Of a DNA stretch of 64,000 nucleotides, positions 45,849 through 55,521 are shown piece by piece. The number at the start of each line of letters is the position of its first letter. The first letter of the stretch is position 1. The stretch spans positions 42,170-106,169 of the forward strand of contig JAXHTS010000058.1 in NCBI GenBank assembly GCA_034190085.1, in the 5' to 3' direction. Source of the DNA: Spirochaetota bacterium. GTDB taxonomy: Bacteria; Spirochaetota; UBA4802; JAFGDQ01. The notes under the pieces are model-generated. The model did not search any database, was not told where the DNA came from, and saw only the letters and a program-made list of their open reading frames with translations. The translations under genes were made by a program, and so were the position numbers.

Positions 45849-46124
45849 ATGAGTGACCCAAGGAGATTAGCGCGTATTTTCAAGGCTTTGTCTGTTGACA
45901 CTCGTGTTAGAATAATACAATTATTGAAGAAACGATCTTTATGTGTAAATGCGTTGTCATCGCATCTGGGCATTTCTCCCCCTGCTGTGTCTCAGCACCT
46001 GCGCGTATTGAGGGATGCTGAGATCATTAGGGGGGAGAAGAAAGGATACTATGTTCATTACGAAGTAAACGAGGAGACATTGGCAGTGTGGAAGAATATA
46101 ATTGATGATTTGCTAATAATATAA
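45849..46124 (+). CDS. ArsR-family transcriptional repressor
   Basis: 91 residues with a winged helix-turn-helix: RIFKALSVDTRVRIIQLLKK, SSHLGISPPAVSQHLRVLRD (recognition helix) and GEKKGYYVHYEVN (wing). The single Cys (SLCVNAL) is where metal-sensing members have ELCVCDL, so one ligand Cys is missing and metal sensing is uncertain. It could respond to metals through other residues, to redox state or to another small molecule. Followed after 65 bp by a tiny cysteine-rich protein and further by the RND module. These are the likely targets. Confidence 0.85.
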   Translation: MSDPRRLARIFKALSVDTRVRIIQLLKKRSLCVNALSSHLGISPPAVSQHLRVLRDAEIIRGEKKGYYVHYEVNEETLAVWKNIIDDLLII

Positions 46125-46189
46125 TGAAGAGGTGTTTTATTTGATTTATAATGTATTAACTCAATAACCAAATCGATTAGGAGGTTGTC

Positions 46190-46330
46190 ATGTGTGATAA
46201 GAGAGTCTGTGATTGTCAAAGACCAGAAAAACTGAAAGGAAAACCCAGAGACTGCACATCTGAGCAGATTAAAAAGTGTCATGGAGATGTAAATGATCAT
46301 CCATGCGTTATATCGGACAAGAGCGACTAA
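46190..46330 (+). CDS. 46-residue cysteine-rich conserved small protein
   Basis: Read directly from the sequence: MCDKRVCDCQRPEKLKGKPR is followed by DCTSEQIKKCHGDVNDHPC, with six Cys and two His in 46 residues and a CxC pair. It has a strong AGGAGG site 5 bases before the ATG and a hairpin terminator 10 bases after the stop, so the gene is well delimited. I recall similar short proteins with KLKGKPxxCTxEQIxxCHG next to ArsR genes in anaerobes, but I know no function; metal or iron-sulphur binding is inferred from the ligand pattern. Cotranscription with arsR is likely (65 bp gap, no terminator between). Confidence 0.8.
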   Translation: MCDKRVCDCQRPEKLKGKPRDCTSEQIKKCHGDVNDHPCVISDKSD

Positions 46331-46340
46331 CCACATAATT

Positions 46341-46383
46341 AGCGGGTGATGGCTATTATGCTAACGCCCGCTCTCACTTTTTT
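46341..46383 (+). terminator. Rho-independent terminator after arsR and the small Cys protein
   Basis: AGCGGGTG (46341-46348) pairs with CGCCCGCT (46365-46372), eight pairs with one G-T, followed by CTCAC and six T. It separates the arsR unit from the RND gene. Confidence 0.7.
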
Positions 46384-46537
46384 AACGATTCAATATTGTG
46401 ATCATTGAGAAGTATTAGATCTGGGAAGGATCAGAATATATTATAACAAAATAATTTTGCTTTGCATAATCAAAAGGACAGAAAAGATTATCTTCCCTCC
46501 ACTGAAAGCAGCAGGAGGTTAATCATAAGGATTACCT

Positions 46538-48931
46538 ATGAACAAAATCATTCAGAAAATTGAAGATGGATTTGAGGCCTATGGTCATTTTTTGTATCAA
46601 CATCGTTATATTGCAGTTTTAATAATCGTATTACTATCTGCGGTAATGGTTTTTCAATTACCAAAATTGAGGGTTGATACATCTATTGAGGGATTCCTAG
46701 ACGAGGAGGATCCGATAAGGATAACGTATAACGCCTTTCGTGAGCAATTTGGCCGGGATGATAGGCTTATTATTGCTATTAAACCTAATGATGTATTTAA
46801 TATGAAATTTCTAAGTAAGCTCAAGGCCCTTCATGAGGATATGGAGAATAACGTGCCCTTTTTAAACGATATAACAAGCCTTATCAATGCGCGTTCAACT
46901 CGGGGTATGAGGGATGAGTTAATTGTAGAGGAATTGATGGAGAAATGGCCCAGGAATAATGCGGATTTAATTGAGGTAAAGAAGAGGGTATTATCAAATC
47001 CCATATATCGGAATATGCTCATATCTGAGGATGGGAGGTTTACGACGATTATCCTACAAGTTGATGCCTTTTATTCAAGTGATGATGAGACTGATGAGTT
47101 ACTGGGATTTGAGGATCAGGAAGGCAAAAGGAGGTTGCTCACTGACAGGGAGAACAGCATTATAGTGGAAGCTGTAAATGATGTTATTGAGCGGCATAAG
47201 GGAGAGGATTTTCTTATATATTTTGCTGGATCGCCTGTGGTGATGGATAATCTTAAGAAGGGAATGATGAGGGATATTAGACGCTTTATGGGGGTTGTGA
47301 TTTTACTTGTATGTATATTGTTATTTTTTCTCTTTCGCCGCGTGTCAGGTGTAATTTTGCCTTTATTTGTTGTTCTTCTTTCCTTGTTCTCAACACTCGG
47401 TTTGATGGCCTTTTTTGAAATCCCCATACATCTTCCAACCCAGATCCTCCCGTCCTTCTTGCTAGCTGTAGGGGTAGGGGATTCTGTTCATATCCTCACA
47501 ATATTTTACAGACGCCTTAAAGAGGGAGATGCAAAAGAGGAAGCTGTCTGCTTTTCCCTTGCTCATGCAGGGATGCCCATTGTGATGACTAGCGTAACTA
47601 CAGCAGGAGCATTATTATCATTCTCAACTGCTCAGATAGAACCCATATCAGCGCTGGGTATATTTTCTTCGATTGGAGTTATATTGGCACTTTTATTTTC
47701 TATTATTTTGCTTCCGGCACTCCTTTCAATAATTCCATTTGGCAAAGGAAGGGATTCCAATATTCTGCAGGCATTTCTCGACAGGATTTTAATAAAATCA
47801 GGCGACTTTGCAACAATGCATCCATGGAGGATTGTGCTTGTCTCAATGGTATTGATCGCCTTCTCTTTTATCGGAATATCCAGATTATGGTTTACACATT
47901 ATCCCCTCTACTGGCTTCCAGATAATTCTCATATTCGCAGATCAACTGAAGCGATAGATAGAGAATTGAAGGGTTCCGTTTTTTTAGAAGTGGTTATAAA
48001 TACGGGTGTAGAGAATGGATTGTATAGTCCTGATATCTTAAACAAGCTTGAGGATTTAGGTGAGTCAACCCAAAGATTACGATATGAAGAGAATAATCTC
48101 TTTGTTGGAAAGACCATGTCAGTTGTGGATATCCTAAAGGAAATACACCAGGCCCTAAATGAAGAACGCCCTGAATTCTATGCCATTCCACAAAAGGGTG
48201 ATTTAATTGCACAGGAATTTCTTCTCTTTGAGAACAGCGGTTCGGATGATCTTGAGGATTTTGTAGATAGTCAGTTCAGCAAGGCACGTTTTAGCGTCAA
48301 ATTGCCATTTCTTGATTCAATGGCATATAAGGATTTTTTTGATGAGTTGGAGGGTAGATTTCGTCAAGTTCTTGGGAATAAAATAGATGTAACCCTAACC
48401 GGAATTGGAGCTATTTTAATGAGGACTTTCAATGCTGTGATTGTCAGTATGGCTATGAGCTATCTAATAGCTGGCATTGTGATTACATTCCTTATGATTT
48501 TGCTCATTGCAGACTTCAGGATGGGCATTGTCAGCATGATACCTAACCTAATGCCCGTAGTAATTATCCTAGGCATAATGGGTTGGTTGAATCTTCCATT
48601 GGATATATTTACAATGCTCATTGGAAGCATAGCCATTGGCCTTGCAGTTGATGATACAATTCACTTTATGCATAATTTTAGAAGATATTATAAAAGGAGC
48701 GGTGATGCAAAATTTGCAGTTAGAGAAACATTGCAGATAGCAGGACGTGCAATGCTATTTACATCATTGGTCCTTTCGGGTGGATTTTTTATTTATCTGT
48801 TATCTTCAATGAATAATCTATTTAATTTTGGCCTTTTGACTGGATTAACTATTTTGTTGGCATTTCTGTCCGATGTTCTCCTGGCCCCAGCTCTTATGAC
48901 ATTGGTTACCCGGTTCTGGCCAAAGCTGTAA
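46538..48931 (+). CDS. RND/MMPL-family transporter
   Basis: An inner-membrane exporter of 797 residues in two similar halves, each with a large periplasmic loop. The first has the opening helix IAVLIIVLLSAVMVFQLPKL, RVDTSIEGFLDEEDP, and helices with GVGDSVHILTIFYRRLKEGD (about 310-330); the second has GSIAIGLAVDDTIHFMHNFR (about 705). Asp residues in the GxGDS and VDDTIHF segments are the proton-relay positions in this family. Homologues move hopanoids and other lipids. The following two genes, a lipoprotein-sorting protein and an outer-membrane barrel, run on the same strand with short gaps, so a trans-envelope lipid export system is likely. Confidence 0.9.
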   Translation: MNKIIQKIEDGFEAYGHFLYQHRYIAVLIIVLLSAVMVFQLPKLRVDTSIEGFLDEEDPIRITYNAFREQFGRDDRLIIAIKPNDVFNMKFLSKLKALHEDMENNVPFLNDITSLINARSTRGMRDELIVEELMEKWPRNNADLIEVKKRVLSNPIYRNMLISEDGRFTTIILQVDAFYSSDDETDELLGFEDQEGKRRLLTDRENSIIVEAVNDVIERHKGEDFLIYFAGSPVVMDNLKKGMMRDIRRFMGVVILLVCILLFFLFRRVSGVILPLFVVLLSLFSTLGLMAFFEIPIHLPTQILPSFLLAVGVGDSVHILTIFYRRLKEGDAKEEAVCFSLAHAGMPIVMTSVTTAGALLSFSTAQIEPISALGIFSSIGVILALLFSIILLPALLSIIPFGKGRDSNILQAFLDRILIKSGDFATMHPWRIVLVSMVLIAFSFIGISRLWFTHYPLYWLPDNSHIRRSTEAIDRELKGSVFLEVVINTGVENGLYSPDILNKLEDLGESTQRLRYEENNLFVGKTMSVVDILKEIHQALNEERPEFYAIPQKGDLIAQEFLLFENSGSDDLEDFVDSQFSKARFSVKLPFLDSMAYKDFFDELEGRFRQVLGNKIDVTLTGIGAILMRTFNAVIVSMAMSYLIAGIVITFLMILLIADFRMGIVSMIPNLMPVVIILGIMGWLNLPLDIFTMLIGSIAIGLAVDDTIHFMHNFRRYYKRSGDAKFAVRETLQIAGRAMLFTSLVLSGGFFIYLLSSMNNLFNFGLLTGLTILLAFLSDVLLAPALMTLVTRFWPKL

Positions 48932-48957
48932 TATCTCAGTAATGAAGGAGAATAATT

Positions 48958-49806
48958 ATGGAGCGAAAGAAAATCTCAGAATACATTAGCCTATTTCCAA
49001 TATCCAATCTAATTGTTTGGTTTATGGCTATGGGATTAATGTTTATATATCCTTCCCTTTCACATGCCTCTTCGATGAATGCGCGGGAGATAATGCAGAG
49101 AGTGGAGGATCGTGATGATGGGGATAGAGCAGTATCTGATGTAGAGATGATTCTAATAGATAAAAATAAGAAGCAGAGGGTTAGGAAGATCCGCCGTTTT
49201 GAGAAGGATATGGGGATGGATACGCATTTCATTTTGTTCTTTCTATCTCCAGCAGATGTTAAGGATACTGGATTTCTTACCTATGATTATGATGATTCCA
49301 ATAGGGATGATGATCAGTGGCTCTATCTCCCAGCGCTGAGAAAGGTCAAGCGTATTGCATCCAGCGATAAGAGCAAGAGCTTTATGGGATCGGACTTCTC
49401 TTACGCTGATATGACTAAAAGGGATCTGGATGATTATGATTTTTCCGTGATGAAGTCTACTGGGGTAAAGGGAGTACAGACATGGCAGCTAAAGGCCGTG
49501 CCCCGCACAAAAGGGGTGATAGATGAGATTGGTTATACTAAATCGATTCTCTTTGTTCAAAAGGATAACTACGTTGTTATTCGTGCCCTTCACTGGGTTA
49601 AGAAGGGGAAGCGGCTTAAGTATATGGATGTGAAAAAGTTGGAATTGATAGATGGTATTTGGGTAGCAACCGAAGTAGAGATGACCACTAAGAAGGGAAA
49701 GATAATACTACACAAGACTATATTAAAACGGAGTAATGTCAGATTTAATCAAGATTTAAAGCCAAGCCTCTTTTCTGTGCGTCAGCTTGAGAAGGGTTTA
49801 TTATAG
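48958..49806 (+). CDS. Outer-membrane lipoprotein-sorting protein (LolA-like)
   Basis: 282 residues with an N-terminal signal segment (IVWFMAMGLMFIYPSLSHA, cleavage about residue 37) and a LolA/LolB-like half-barrel. NAREIMQRVEDRDDGDRAVS opens the domain; KQRVRKIRRFEKD, DQWLYLPALRKVKRIASSD and MGSDFSYADMTKR are the family's typical strands. It should be periplasmic and carry a hydrophobic cargo between the RND pump and the outer membrane. AAGGAG precedes the ATG at a good distance; 26 bp after the transporter gene. The cargo may be a lipid rather than lipoprotein. Confidence 0.88.
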   Translation: MERKKISEYISLFPISNLIVWFMAMGLMFIYPSLSHASSMNAREIMQRVEDRDDGDRAVSDVEMILIDKNKKQRVRKIRRFEKDMGMDTHFILFFLSPADVKDTGFLTYDYDDSNRDDDQWLYLPALRKVKRIASSDKSKSFMGSDFSYADMTKRDLDDYDFSVMKSTGVKGVQTWQLKAVPRTKGVIDEIGYTKSILFVQKDNYVVIRALHWVKKGKRLKYMDVKKLELIDGIWVATEVEMTTKKGKIILHKTILKRSNVRFNQDLKPSLFSVRQLEKGLL

Positions 49807-49822
49807 CAATAAAGTGAGTTGG

Positions 49823-51292
49823 ATGAATAGAATAGCTTATATTGCAGCTAATTATTTCTTTATTGTTTTTTTGGTTTTTATTTTGGCCCGTAATCTCATT
49901 CAGGCACAGGAGGTGTTAAAATCGCCGCATAATACTATCGAGATAGATAAGGCTTTGGAAGGTTTTGATGATAATGGGCTATCTGATGAGCATAATGAAG
50001 AGATAGATGAGGCCCTGAGTGGATTTGATGGGGAATGGGGTGAGTATGAAACTACCGAATCAATAGATACTGTCCAAGAGTCCTATTTTTACGATCTAAC
50101 CGGATCATCTGGTCTTGGTGTATCATATAACTTTACACATGATCCACCTGATAGCACTCAAGCGGATTATCGATGCCTCTCACGGTTAAGAACTAAGCTG
50201 AATCTGGAATTAAAGCTCAGGTTTTCAGATGCATGGAGTGCTTTGATAAGCGGAAAGGGATTTTATGATTTTGCATACATAATCAAGGGTCGGGGTGAGT
50301 TCACAGAAAAGACCTTGAATTTATATGAAAGGGAGTTAGAGCTTGGAGAGACATACTTCCAAGGAAGTCTTTTATCTAATCTAGATGTAAAGATAGGACG
50401 TCAGATTGCTGTGTGGGGCAGGTCGGACAATATTCGCGTGGTTGATGTAATCAACCCAATGGATAATCGAGAGCCAGGGGTTGTAGATATTGAAGATCTT
50501 CGATTGCCAGTTACCATGACAAGGGTTGATTATTATTATGACAAATGGAACTTGAGTGCGCTTAGTGTACACGAAATGCGTTTGAACAAGAATCCAGTGT
50601 ATGGGAGTGATTTCTATTCAATGCCAGTTGACTTAAAAGAGAAAGCACCGGCAAATATTATAGATAATACTGAATATGCCCTAGCTGTTAACGGTATTTT
50701 TACTGGATGGGATATTTCTTTTTATTTAGCTCGATTCTATGATGATAAGCCTAACTTACAGGGAGAGCTTTCTGGTATGGAACTGCATCATAGCCGTCTG
50801 ACTATGGCAGGTTTATCAGTGAATGTTGTCAAAGGCAACCTTCTTTTTAAGATTGAGAGTGCCTACTTTTATGGAATGAAATATTACGCTCTACCTGACA
50901 AGAGAGCATCTCGTTTTGATCTTCTTGCAGGATTGGAGTATTCAGGATTTTCAGATACAGTAATTTCTCTTGAAGCGGTCAATAGGCATTTATTTGATTA
51001 TGAATCTAGGATGCAGGAAATGCCAGACAGCACCCAGGAGGATGACTTTCAGACTGTATTGAGGTGCAATAAAGATTTAATGAATGACACACTTCATTTG
51101 ACAATTTTGGCATCAATTATAGGTATTACTGATGATGGGGGAGGTTTCGAGCGCTATTCAATTGAATATGATGTTATAGATGCCTTTTCTATATTGGCTG
51201 GCATCATCTTCTATAGATCAGGTGACAGGATACTATTTAGAAATATCAACGATAAGGATCGGTTTTTTTTTGAGGCAAAGTATAGTTTTTGA
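49823..51292 (+). CDS. DUF1302-like outer-membrane beta-barrel protein
   Basis: The third gene of the module. An N-terminal signal peptide ends near LARNLIQAQE. A short acidic stretch holds the repeated motif EIDKALEGFDD / EIDEALSGFDG. The rest is a barrel with alternating strands, GRQIAVWGRSDNIRVVD, VINPMDNREPG, NRHLFDYESR, and a final strand ending in Phe (FEAKYSF). IGRQIAVWG..D..RV.D.INP is the DUF1302 signature as I know it. ATG at 49823 follows a weak GTGAG; a longer frame from 49787 overlaps the previous gene by 20 bp. Probably the outer-membrane exit or acceptor of the RND/LolA-like pathway. Confidence 0.8.
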   Translation: MNRIAYIAANYFFIVFLVFILARNLIQAQEVLKSPHNTIEIDKALEGFDDNGLSDEHNEEIDEALSGFDGEWGEYETTESIDTVQESYFYDLTGSSGLGVSYNFTHDPPDSTQADYRCLSRLRTKLNLELKLRFSDAWSALISGKGFYDFAYIIKGRGEFTEKTLNLYERELELGETYFQGSLLSNLDVKIGRQIAVWGRSDNIRVVDVINPMDNREPGVVDIEDLRLPVTMTRVDYYYDKWNLSALSVHEMRLNKNPVYGSDFYSMPVDLKEKAPANIIDNTEYALAVNGIFTGWDISFYLARFYDDKPNLQGELSGMELHHSRLTMAGLSVNVVKGNLLFKIESAYFYGMKYYALPDKRASRFDLLAGLEYSGFSDTVISLEAVNRHLFDYESRMQEMPDSTQEDDFQTVLRCNKDLMNDTLHLTILASIIGITDDGGGFERYSIEYDVIDAFSILAGIIFYRSGDRILFRNINDKDRFFFEAKYSF

Positions 51293-51510
51293 TGTAATAG
51301 TACGATAATATCTGACACTCTCATTTGTCCTTATTGTCTTATAGTAATTATTCCTCTTCAGTCCATGTGGATAAGATATACCCTTCAGGAGAGAATATAA
51401 GGTTTTGCAAGAATCATAATATTAAAATTTCAATTAGGATCTTGTTTGACAAAAAAGAAATATTAGCATATAGAATAACGCAGGGAGTGCTGGTTTGAGA
51501 GATCGAGTTG

Positions 51511-51655
51511 TATACTCATTCTAAATAGGTTTGCGAAAGATCTTTATCCAAAATTAGCCAACTTTTAACCGTAACTTCTCGTAATCAGAAGACTTGCAGA
51601 AGCTAAGCTATAATAAAAATTTAATACTTTCGTAATCTCAAATCGACTGAGTATA
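51511..51655. repeat. 145-bp inverted-repeat-bounded element, copy 2 (MITE-like)
   Basis: Same length as copy 1 at 20483-20627, with about eight to nine substitutions and no gaps. Bounded by TATACTCA and TGAGTATA, a perfect terminal inverted repeat in this copy. It sits in the 620-bp gap between the DUF1302-like gene and the C45 lipoprotein gene; the rest of that gap shows no gene. Confidence 0.75.
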
Positions 51656-51912
51656 ATTGAAGAAAAGGGTGGGGAAGGGGGAGGAGATTCGGATTTATGT
51701 GTATTTATTAAATTCCTGTAATCCAGTGAATCAATAAAAGGTATTTTTATTTTAATGATGACTTTTAAAACGAAATAAAGGCTTCAGTTTGATAAAATGT
51801 AATTGCATTGACTTTGATCTCATGAAGGGAAGTGTTTAACTCTATAGTTAAATATATACTAATTCAGGAAGCCTTAATAGTTGATATGATTACTGTACGA
51901 GTATATGGATTT

Positions 51913-53592
51913 TTATCTTGGCATTGTATAAAAGACCCATGGATCTCCATATTTGCCATACAGTGTTTTGAGTTCTAAATTGCCAAGGTCAAATATTGTT
52001 CTGCTGCCAGAAACCGGAAGTCCCTCGCTGAAAACAAAGTCGTCCTCTAACACCTCTGGCATCCACACATAATCAAGAATATGATAATCAGTATACCCTT
52101 CTCGGTAATTTTCCAGGTCAGCATGTAGGTAATTAACCAGGTTCATCCCATTATCCATGTTAATCCTTTCATAAAGCCCATAGTTCACGTTAAATATCTG
52201 ATCCAGAATGCATTTATATCTCTCTCGAGAATTCCACAAAAACTTTTTTGAGTATATAGGACGTGTCCAGATATTCATTTCAGGAGTGATAAAGGTATTT
52301 GCTGCTATCACAACATTGGGATTATTTTCTATTTGGAGATCATCAGTATAACCGAGTAGTCTTTGAATATAGGTTGGATTCCATTCATAATCTGTATGCC
52401 TTACCTTGAAAAAATTGGCAGAGTATTCAACAACTGCCCCGCCCTGTTCTTCACCCTGACCGTCGGCAAGAATAACAATCCAGGGAACGCCTCTTTTATT
52501 ATTTTTCAATATTTCTATAGCCTCGCTTAATTCATTAGCTTCCTGCATTACCTTCTTTTTCAGGAAACTAACTCCCATGCCTGCTGTAAAATAATTAACA
52601 TTCCTACAGGGTGTTACATGCGCACCAATAGCGATCCCCTTGGAGTTCATCCCGCTGACAACAGAAACCAAACCCGCTGCCGCGACATTTACATATGAAT
52701 TCCCATTATCTGGATTGTATTCGATGAGAATACCGTGCTCATAGAATACATCCCTATGAAACATGAAGTCTCTTCCCATAATGACATTGCCATTTTCGGT
52801 TGCATCATTAAGCGCCACAAAACCGTCACATGAATGAGGTATTGTTTCAACCTTGTCTTCTTGGTTAGGATAAATAAGTTGTAATATTGATTTAAGTTTA
52901 TAATAGATAGTTGATTGAATATCCTGTCCCATATTAATAAAAAGTAAATCTTTTCTGAATCTTTCTCTGCTTTTTTCAGTGTCTGTAATATGACCGGCTG
53001 CTGCTGCGCCATCCACTATGCCGTCAATCTCTTGTAAAAATTCTGCTGGAACGGAATTAAGATGATAACTGAGTATTGTCCAGCAATTAAACTTGATATG
53101 TATGTTCGGGGCTATTCCTACATCTAAAATATCTCCATCAAGGGAGATTGAAATCTCAATGGGAAAGGATTCAACATTACACATTAAGATTTTTTCCGGA
53201 TATTCTCTGGCCATAATTAATGCATGATCACCTATCAGGTATCCGTATTGGAATCCCATTTCATAAGGTGTTCCTCTCAGTTTGAGAATATATTTATTAC
53301 TATCCTCATCTATCGCTTCAAGTTTCCCTTTGCCATATGTGCCTTCATCGAAATGTGTTGGAGTACTTAAAGATACATCCTGGTCCATCCCCTCTTCATA
53401 GGGAAGATTGTTCTCTATACTTGAAGCCAGACTCACCTCATATTCAATATCATTGTCATCATTGCTGCTATGGGGATCAAGTCTATTTCCTTCATCATTG
53501 CAGTTGACAATTGATAGTATAAAAACAGAGCAAGTAAGAAATAATAATTTCTGCCATTTTGTTTTTTTAATAAGACTTTTCTTCCTATACAT
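51913..53592 (-). CDS. Lipoprotein of the C45 (autoproteolytic acyltransferase-like) Ntn-hydrolase family
   Basis: 559 residues with a signal segment ending in SIVNC, a loose lipobox with Asn before Cys. The hydrolase part opens with ILKLRGTPYEMGFQYGYLIGD, typical of the C45 family, and the likely N-terminal nucleophile is the Cys of IPHSCDGFVALNDATENGN (about residue 262), followed by MGRDFMFHRD and VSVVSGMNSKGIAIGAH. Later PWIVILADGQGEEQGGAVVE is also seen. Relatives include penicillin acyltransferase, acid ceramidase-like and phospholipase B-like enzymes. The substrate, an amide or ester, is unknown. A long N-terminal acidic linker (about 25-75) separates the lipid anchor from the enzyme. 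A single-gene unit. Confidence 0.75.
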   Translation of the reverse strand: MYRKKSLIKKTKWQKLLFLTCSVFILSIVNCNDEGNRLDPHSSNDDNDIEYEVSLASSIENNLPYEEGMDQDVSLSTPTHFDEGTYGKGKLEAIDEDSNKYILKLRGTPYEMGFQYGYLIGDHALIMAREYPEKILMCNVESFPIEISISLDGDILDVGIAPNIHIKFNCWTILSYHLNSVPAEFLQEIDGIVDGAAAAGHITDTEKSRERFRKDLLFINMGQDIQSTIYYKLKSILQLIYPNQEDKVETIPHSCDGFVALNDATENGNVIMGRDFMFHRDVFYEHGILIEYNPDNGNSYVNVAAAGLVSVVSGMNSKGIAIGAHVTPCRNVNYFTAGMGVSFLKKKVMQEANELSEAIEILKNNKRGVPWIVILADGQGEEQGGAVVEYSANFFKVRHTDYEWNPTYIQRLLGYTDDLQIENNPNVVIAANTFITPEMNIWTRPIYSKKFLWNSRERYKCILDQIFNVNYGLYERINMDNGMNLVNYLHADLENYREGYTDYHILDYVWMPEVLEDDFVFSEGLPVSGSRTIFDLGNLELKTLYGKYGDPWVFYTMPR

Positions 53593-54000
53593 AATTTTTC
53601 CCCCTATCTATTTTAGTTTATCTCATATCTCCAGTTTGAACAGTAGATCATTATTGTATTGCCCACTGTGTAGCTGGTAGACTGTATTTCTTGTCAGTGC
53701 CTTCCAACCCGGATATTGAATACATTGGGTGAAAACAGATTTGTCAGTAATATGCTGACTTGCGTCCCCCTTTTCAATCACTACCTGACTGTTTATCTAT
53801 CAATACTCATGACAGTTGCTATGATCAAACTCTGCTTAGGACAGAATGATTCCTGCTTCAGCTTGCCAAACTATGAGGCTTTCACTCATTTTTAGTAAGG
53901 CACCAATGGCTTAGGACATAACGTATGATATAAAAATATACATCAAAGTGAAAAGGGTAAGGTATGATTTGAGTACCAAAATAAGTATTATTCTTAAAGA
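53593..54000. other. Intergenic stretch, no gene seen
   Basis: 408 bp between two leftward genes. Around 53690-53900 the base composition is more even than in the flanks and a frame is open on the + strand, but it has no start codon and no recognised family. It may be an old insertion. Promoter of the C45 gene is expected at its left end. Confidence 0.35.
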
Positions 54001-54417
54001 TTAACCATACTTTTCAAACACCTCAGCTTCTGTCAGGTCGTTTGTTTTGTTTATAAAGCTGTAAAATGAAGGTTTTTTATCAATAAATATCTGATTATCG
54101 AAAACAAACTTATCTTGTTCATCAAAGATCCCTGCAGGGATTATGAATTGTTTGCTTTCTTTTAATCGGTAAAACAGGTGGCTCCCACATCTTCTACAAA
54201 AGCCACGCTCTGCCCAATCTGATGAGCTAAATATTGATATATTATCTTCTCCTTCAAATGAAATGTTCGTACCACAATTTATTGCCATTAATGGCCCGCC
54301 ACCCCATTGCCTACACATGCGACAATGGCATGCGCCTACATTATTATTGATATTCTTTGCTGTAATACGAGTTGCACCACAAAGGCAACTCCCCCTTCCA
54401 TTGATCATGTTTGACAT
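54001..54417 (-). CDS. GFA-family zinc protein (glutathione-dependent formaldehyde-activating-like)
   Basis: 138 residues with the two zinc sites of the family: GSCLCGATRITAK and GACHCRMCRQWGGG, then WAERGFCRRCGSHLFYRL. Despite its name, the family's true reaction is unsettled. The start MSNMINGRG is chosen because AAAGGA lies before it; a frame from 54453 adds 12 residues without support. No glutathione gene is nearby. Leftward and 53 bp after the next (upstream) gene's end, so possibly co-transcribed with the oxidoreductase. Confidence 0.87.
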   Translation of the reverse strand: MSNMINGRGSCLCGATRITAKNINNNVGACHCRMCRQWGGGPLMAINCGTNISFEGEDNISIFSSSDWAERGFCRRCGSHLFYRLKESKQFIIPAGIFDEQDKFVFDNQIFIDKKPSFYSFINKTNDLTEAEVFEKYG

Positions 54418-54506
54418 TTTACATTCCTTTATAGAGTATTGGTTTCTACACATATCGCTAAACTAAAGCGGTAGTGATAGTGATTAGCCATGATGGCTTT
54501 ATTTTG

Positions 54507-55484
54507 CTATGCTTCCATATTATCATCAAAAATAATTATAACATTTCCTATTTTTTGACCGGACGCAACATACATGTATGCTTGGTCTATTCCCTCCAAC
54601 GGATATTTTCTGTCTATCAATGGTTTATATTCTCCCTTCTCAATTAGATCCTTAACAAAGAGGATGCTTCCCTTAATATCAGTGGGAAAAGGGAATATGA
54701 CTTTTTGGTTACCAAATATTGGTGTTACAAGGGCATAAAACAGATTCTGTAACATATAACCCAACTCTGAAGAAATATAAACCCCACCAGGATGCAGTAA
54801 TGGTTTGCATTTAGAAAAGGAACTTTTGCCAACTGTATCAAAGATAAAATTATATTTTTGATCATCACGTGTAAAATCTTCATTAATATAATCAATTACT
54901 CTATCAGCCCCTAAGGATTTTACTAATTCAATATTCTCTGTATCACATACCGCTGTAACATTAGCTTTATAATATTTTAGAAATTGCACAGCCGCAGAAC
55001 CGATAGCCCCGGTTGCACCATTAACGAGAACACTATGCCCACTTTCGAGGTTCACTTTTTTAATGAAATTATAGGCATAATGCGTACCCTCTGCGCTAGC
55101 TGCAGCTTGCACATAAGTGATATTATTCGGTATTGTTGTAATTGCCTTATCTTCTGATATCGTCATGTATTGGGCATGTGAAGTTAAACCATTGTCATTA
55201 AATCCCCAAACCTTATCACCGACTTTCAAGGATGTTACACACTTGCCAATACCTTCAACTTTCCCAGCAAAGTCTGTTCCCGTAATGGGAGATTTCGGTT
55301 TAAACAAACCTGAAGCAAACCTCGTTAGAAACGGTTTACCATAGAGAATAGCGCAATCCGTTCTATTAACTGTTGTTGCAAATATTCTTATCAGTACCTC
55401 ATCGTCCTTTGGAATAGGTTTTCTCACCTCTTTTAGCTGAAGAACCTCCGGTGGCCCATATTTTGTATGTACATTCGCTTTCAT
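54507..55484 (-). CDS. Zinc-free NADPH:quinone oxidoreductase-like (MDR superfamily)
   Basis: 325 residues. GPPEVLQLKEVRKPIPKDDE starts the GroES-like domain; GTDFAGKVEGIGK and VNGATGAIGSAAVQFLKYY (NADPH-binding GxxGxxG form) follow. No structural or catalytic zinc cysteine clusters are present. It reduces quinones or alpha,beta-unsaturated carbonyls in the cytosol. AGAGGGA precedes the ATG. Upstream, a clean promoter (TTGATA, 17 bases, TATAGG) overlaps the palindrome CAAACTAGTTTG, so control by a TetR/MarR-type repressor is likely. Confidence 0.87.
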   Translation of the reverse strand: MKANVHTKYGPPEVLQLKEVRKPIPKDDEVLIRIFATTVNRTDCAILYGKPFLTRFASGLFKPKSPITGTDFAGKVEGIGKCVTSLKVGDKVWGFNDNGLTSHAQYMTISEDKAITTIPNNITYVQAAASAEGTHYAYNFIKKVNLESGHSVLVNGATGAIGSAAVQFLKYYKANVTAVCDTENIELVKSLGADRVIDYINEDFTRDDQKYNFIFDTVGKSSFSKCKPLLHPGGVYISSELGYMLQNLFYALVTPIFGNQKVIFPFPTDIKGSILFVKDLIEKGEYKPLIDRKYPLEGIDQAYMYVASGQKIGNVIIIFDDNMEA

Positions 55485-55521
55485 AGTATCCCTCTAATTT
55501 ATTGTTGCTTCATTTATTCTA

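Noticed and set aside
53690..53900. Possible coding remnant on the + strand between the C45 and GFA genes
   Set aside because: Open for about 70 codons but without start codon or recognisable family; reported only as intergenic.
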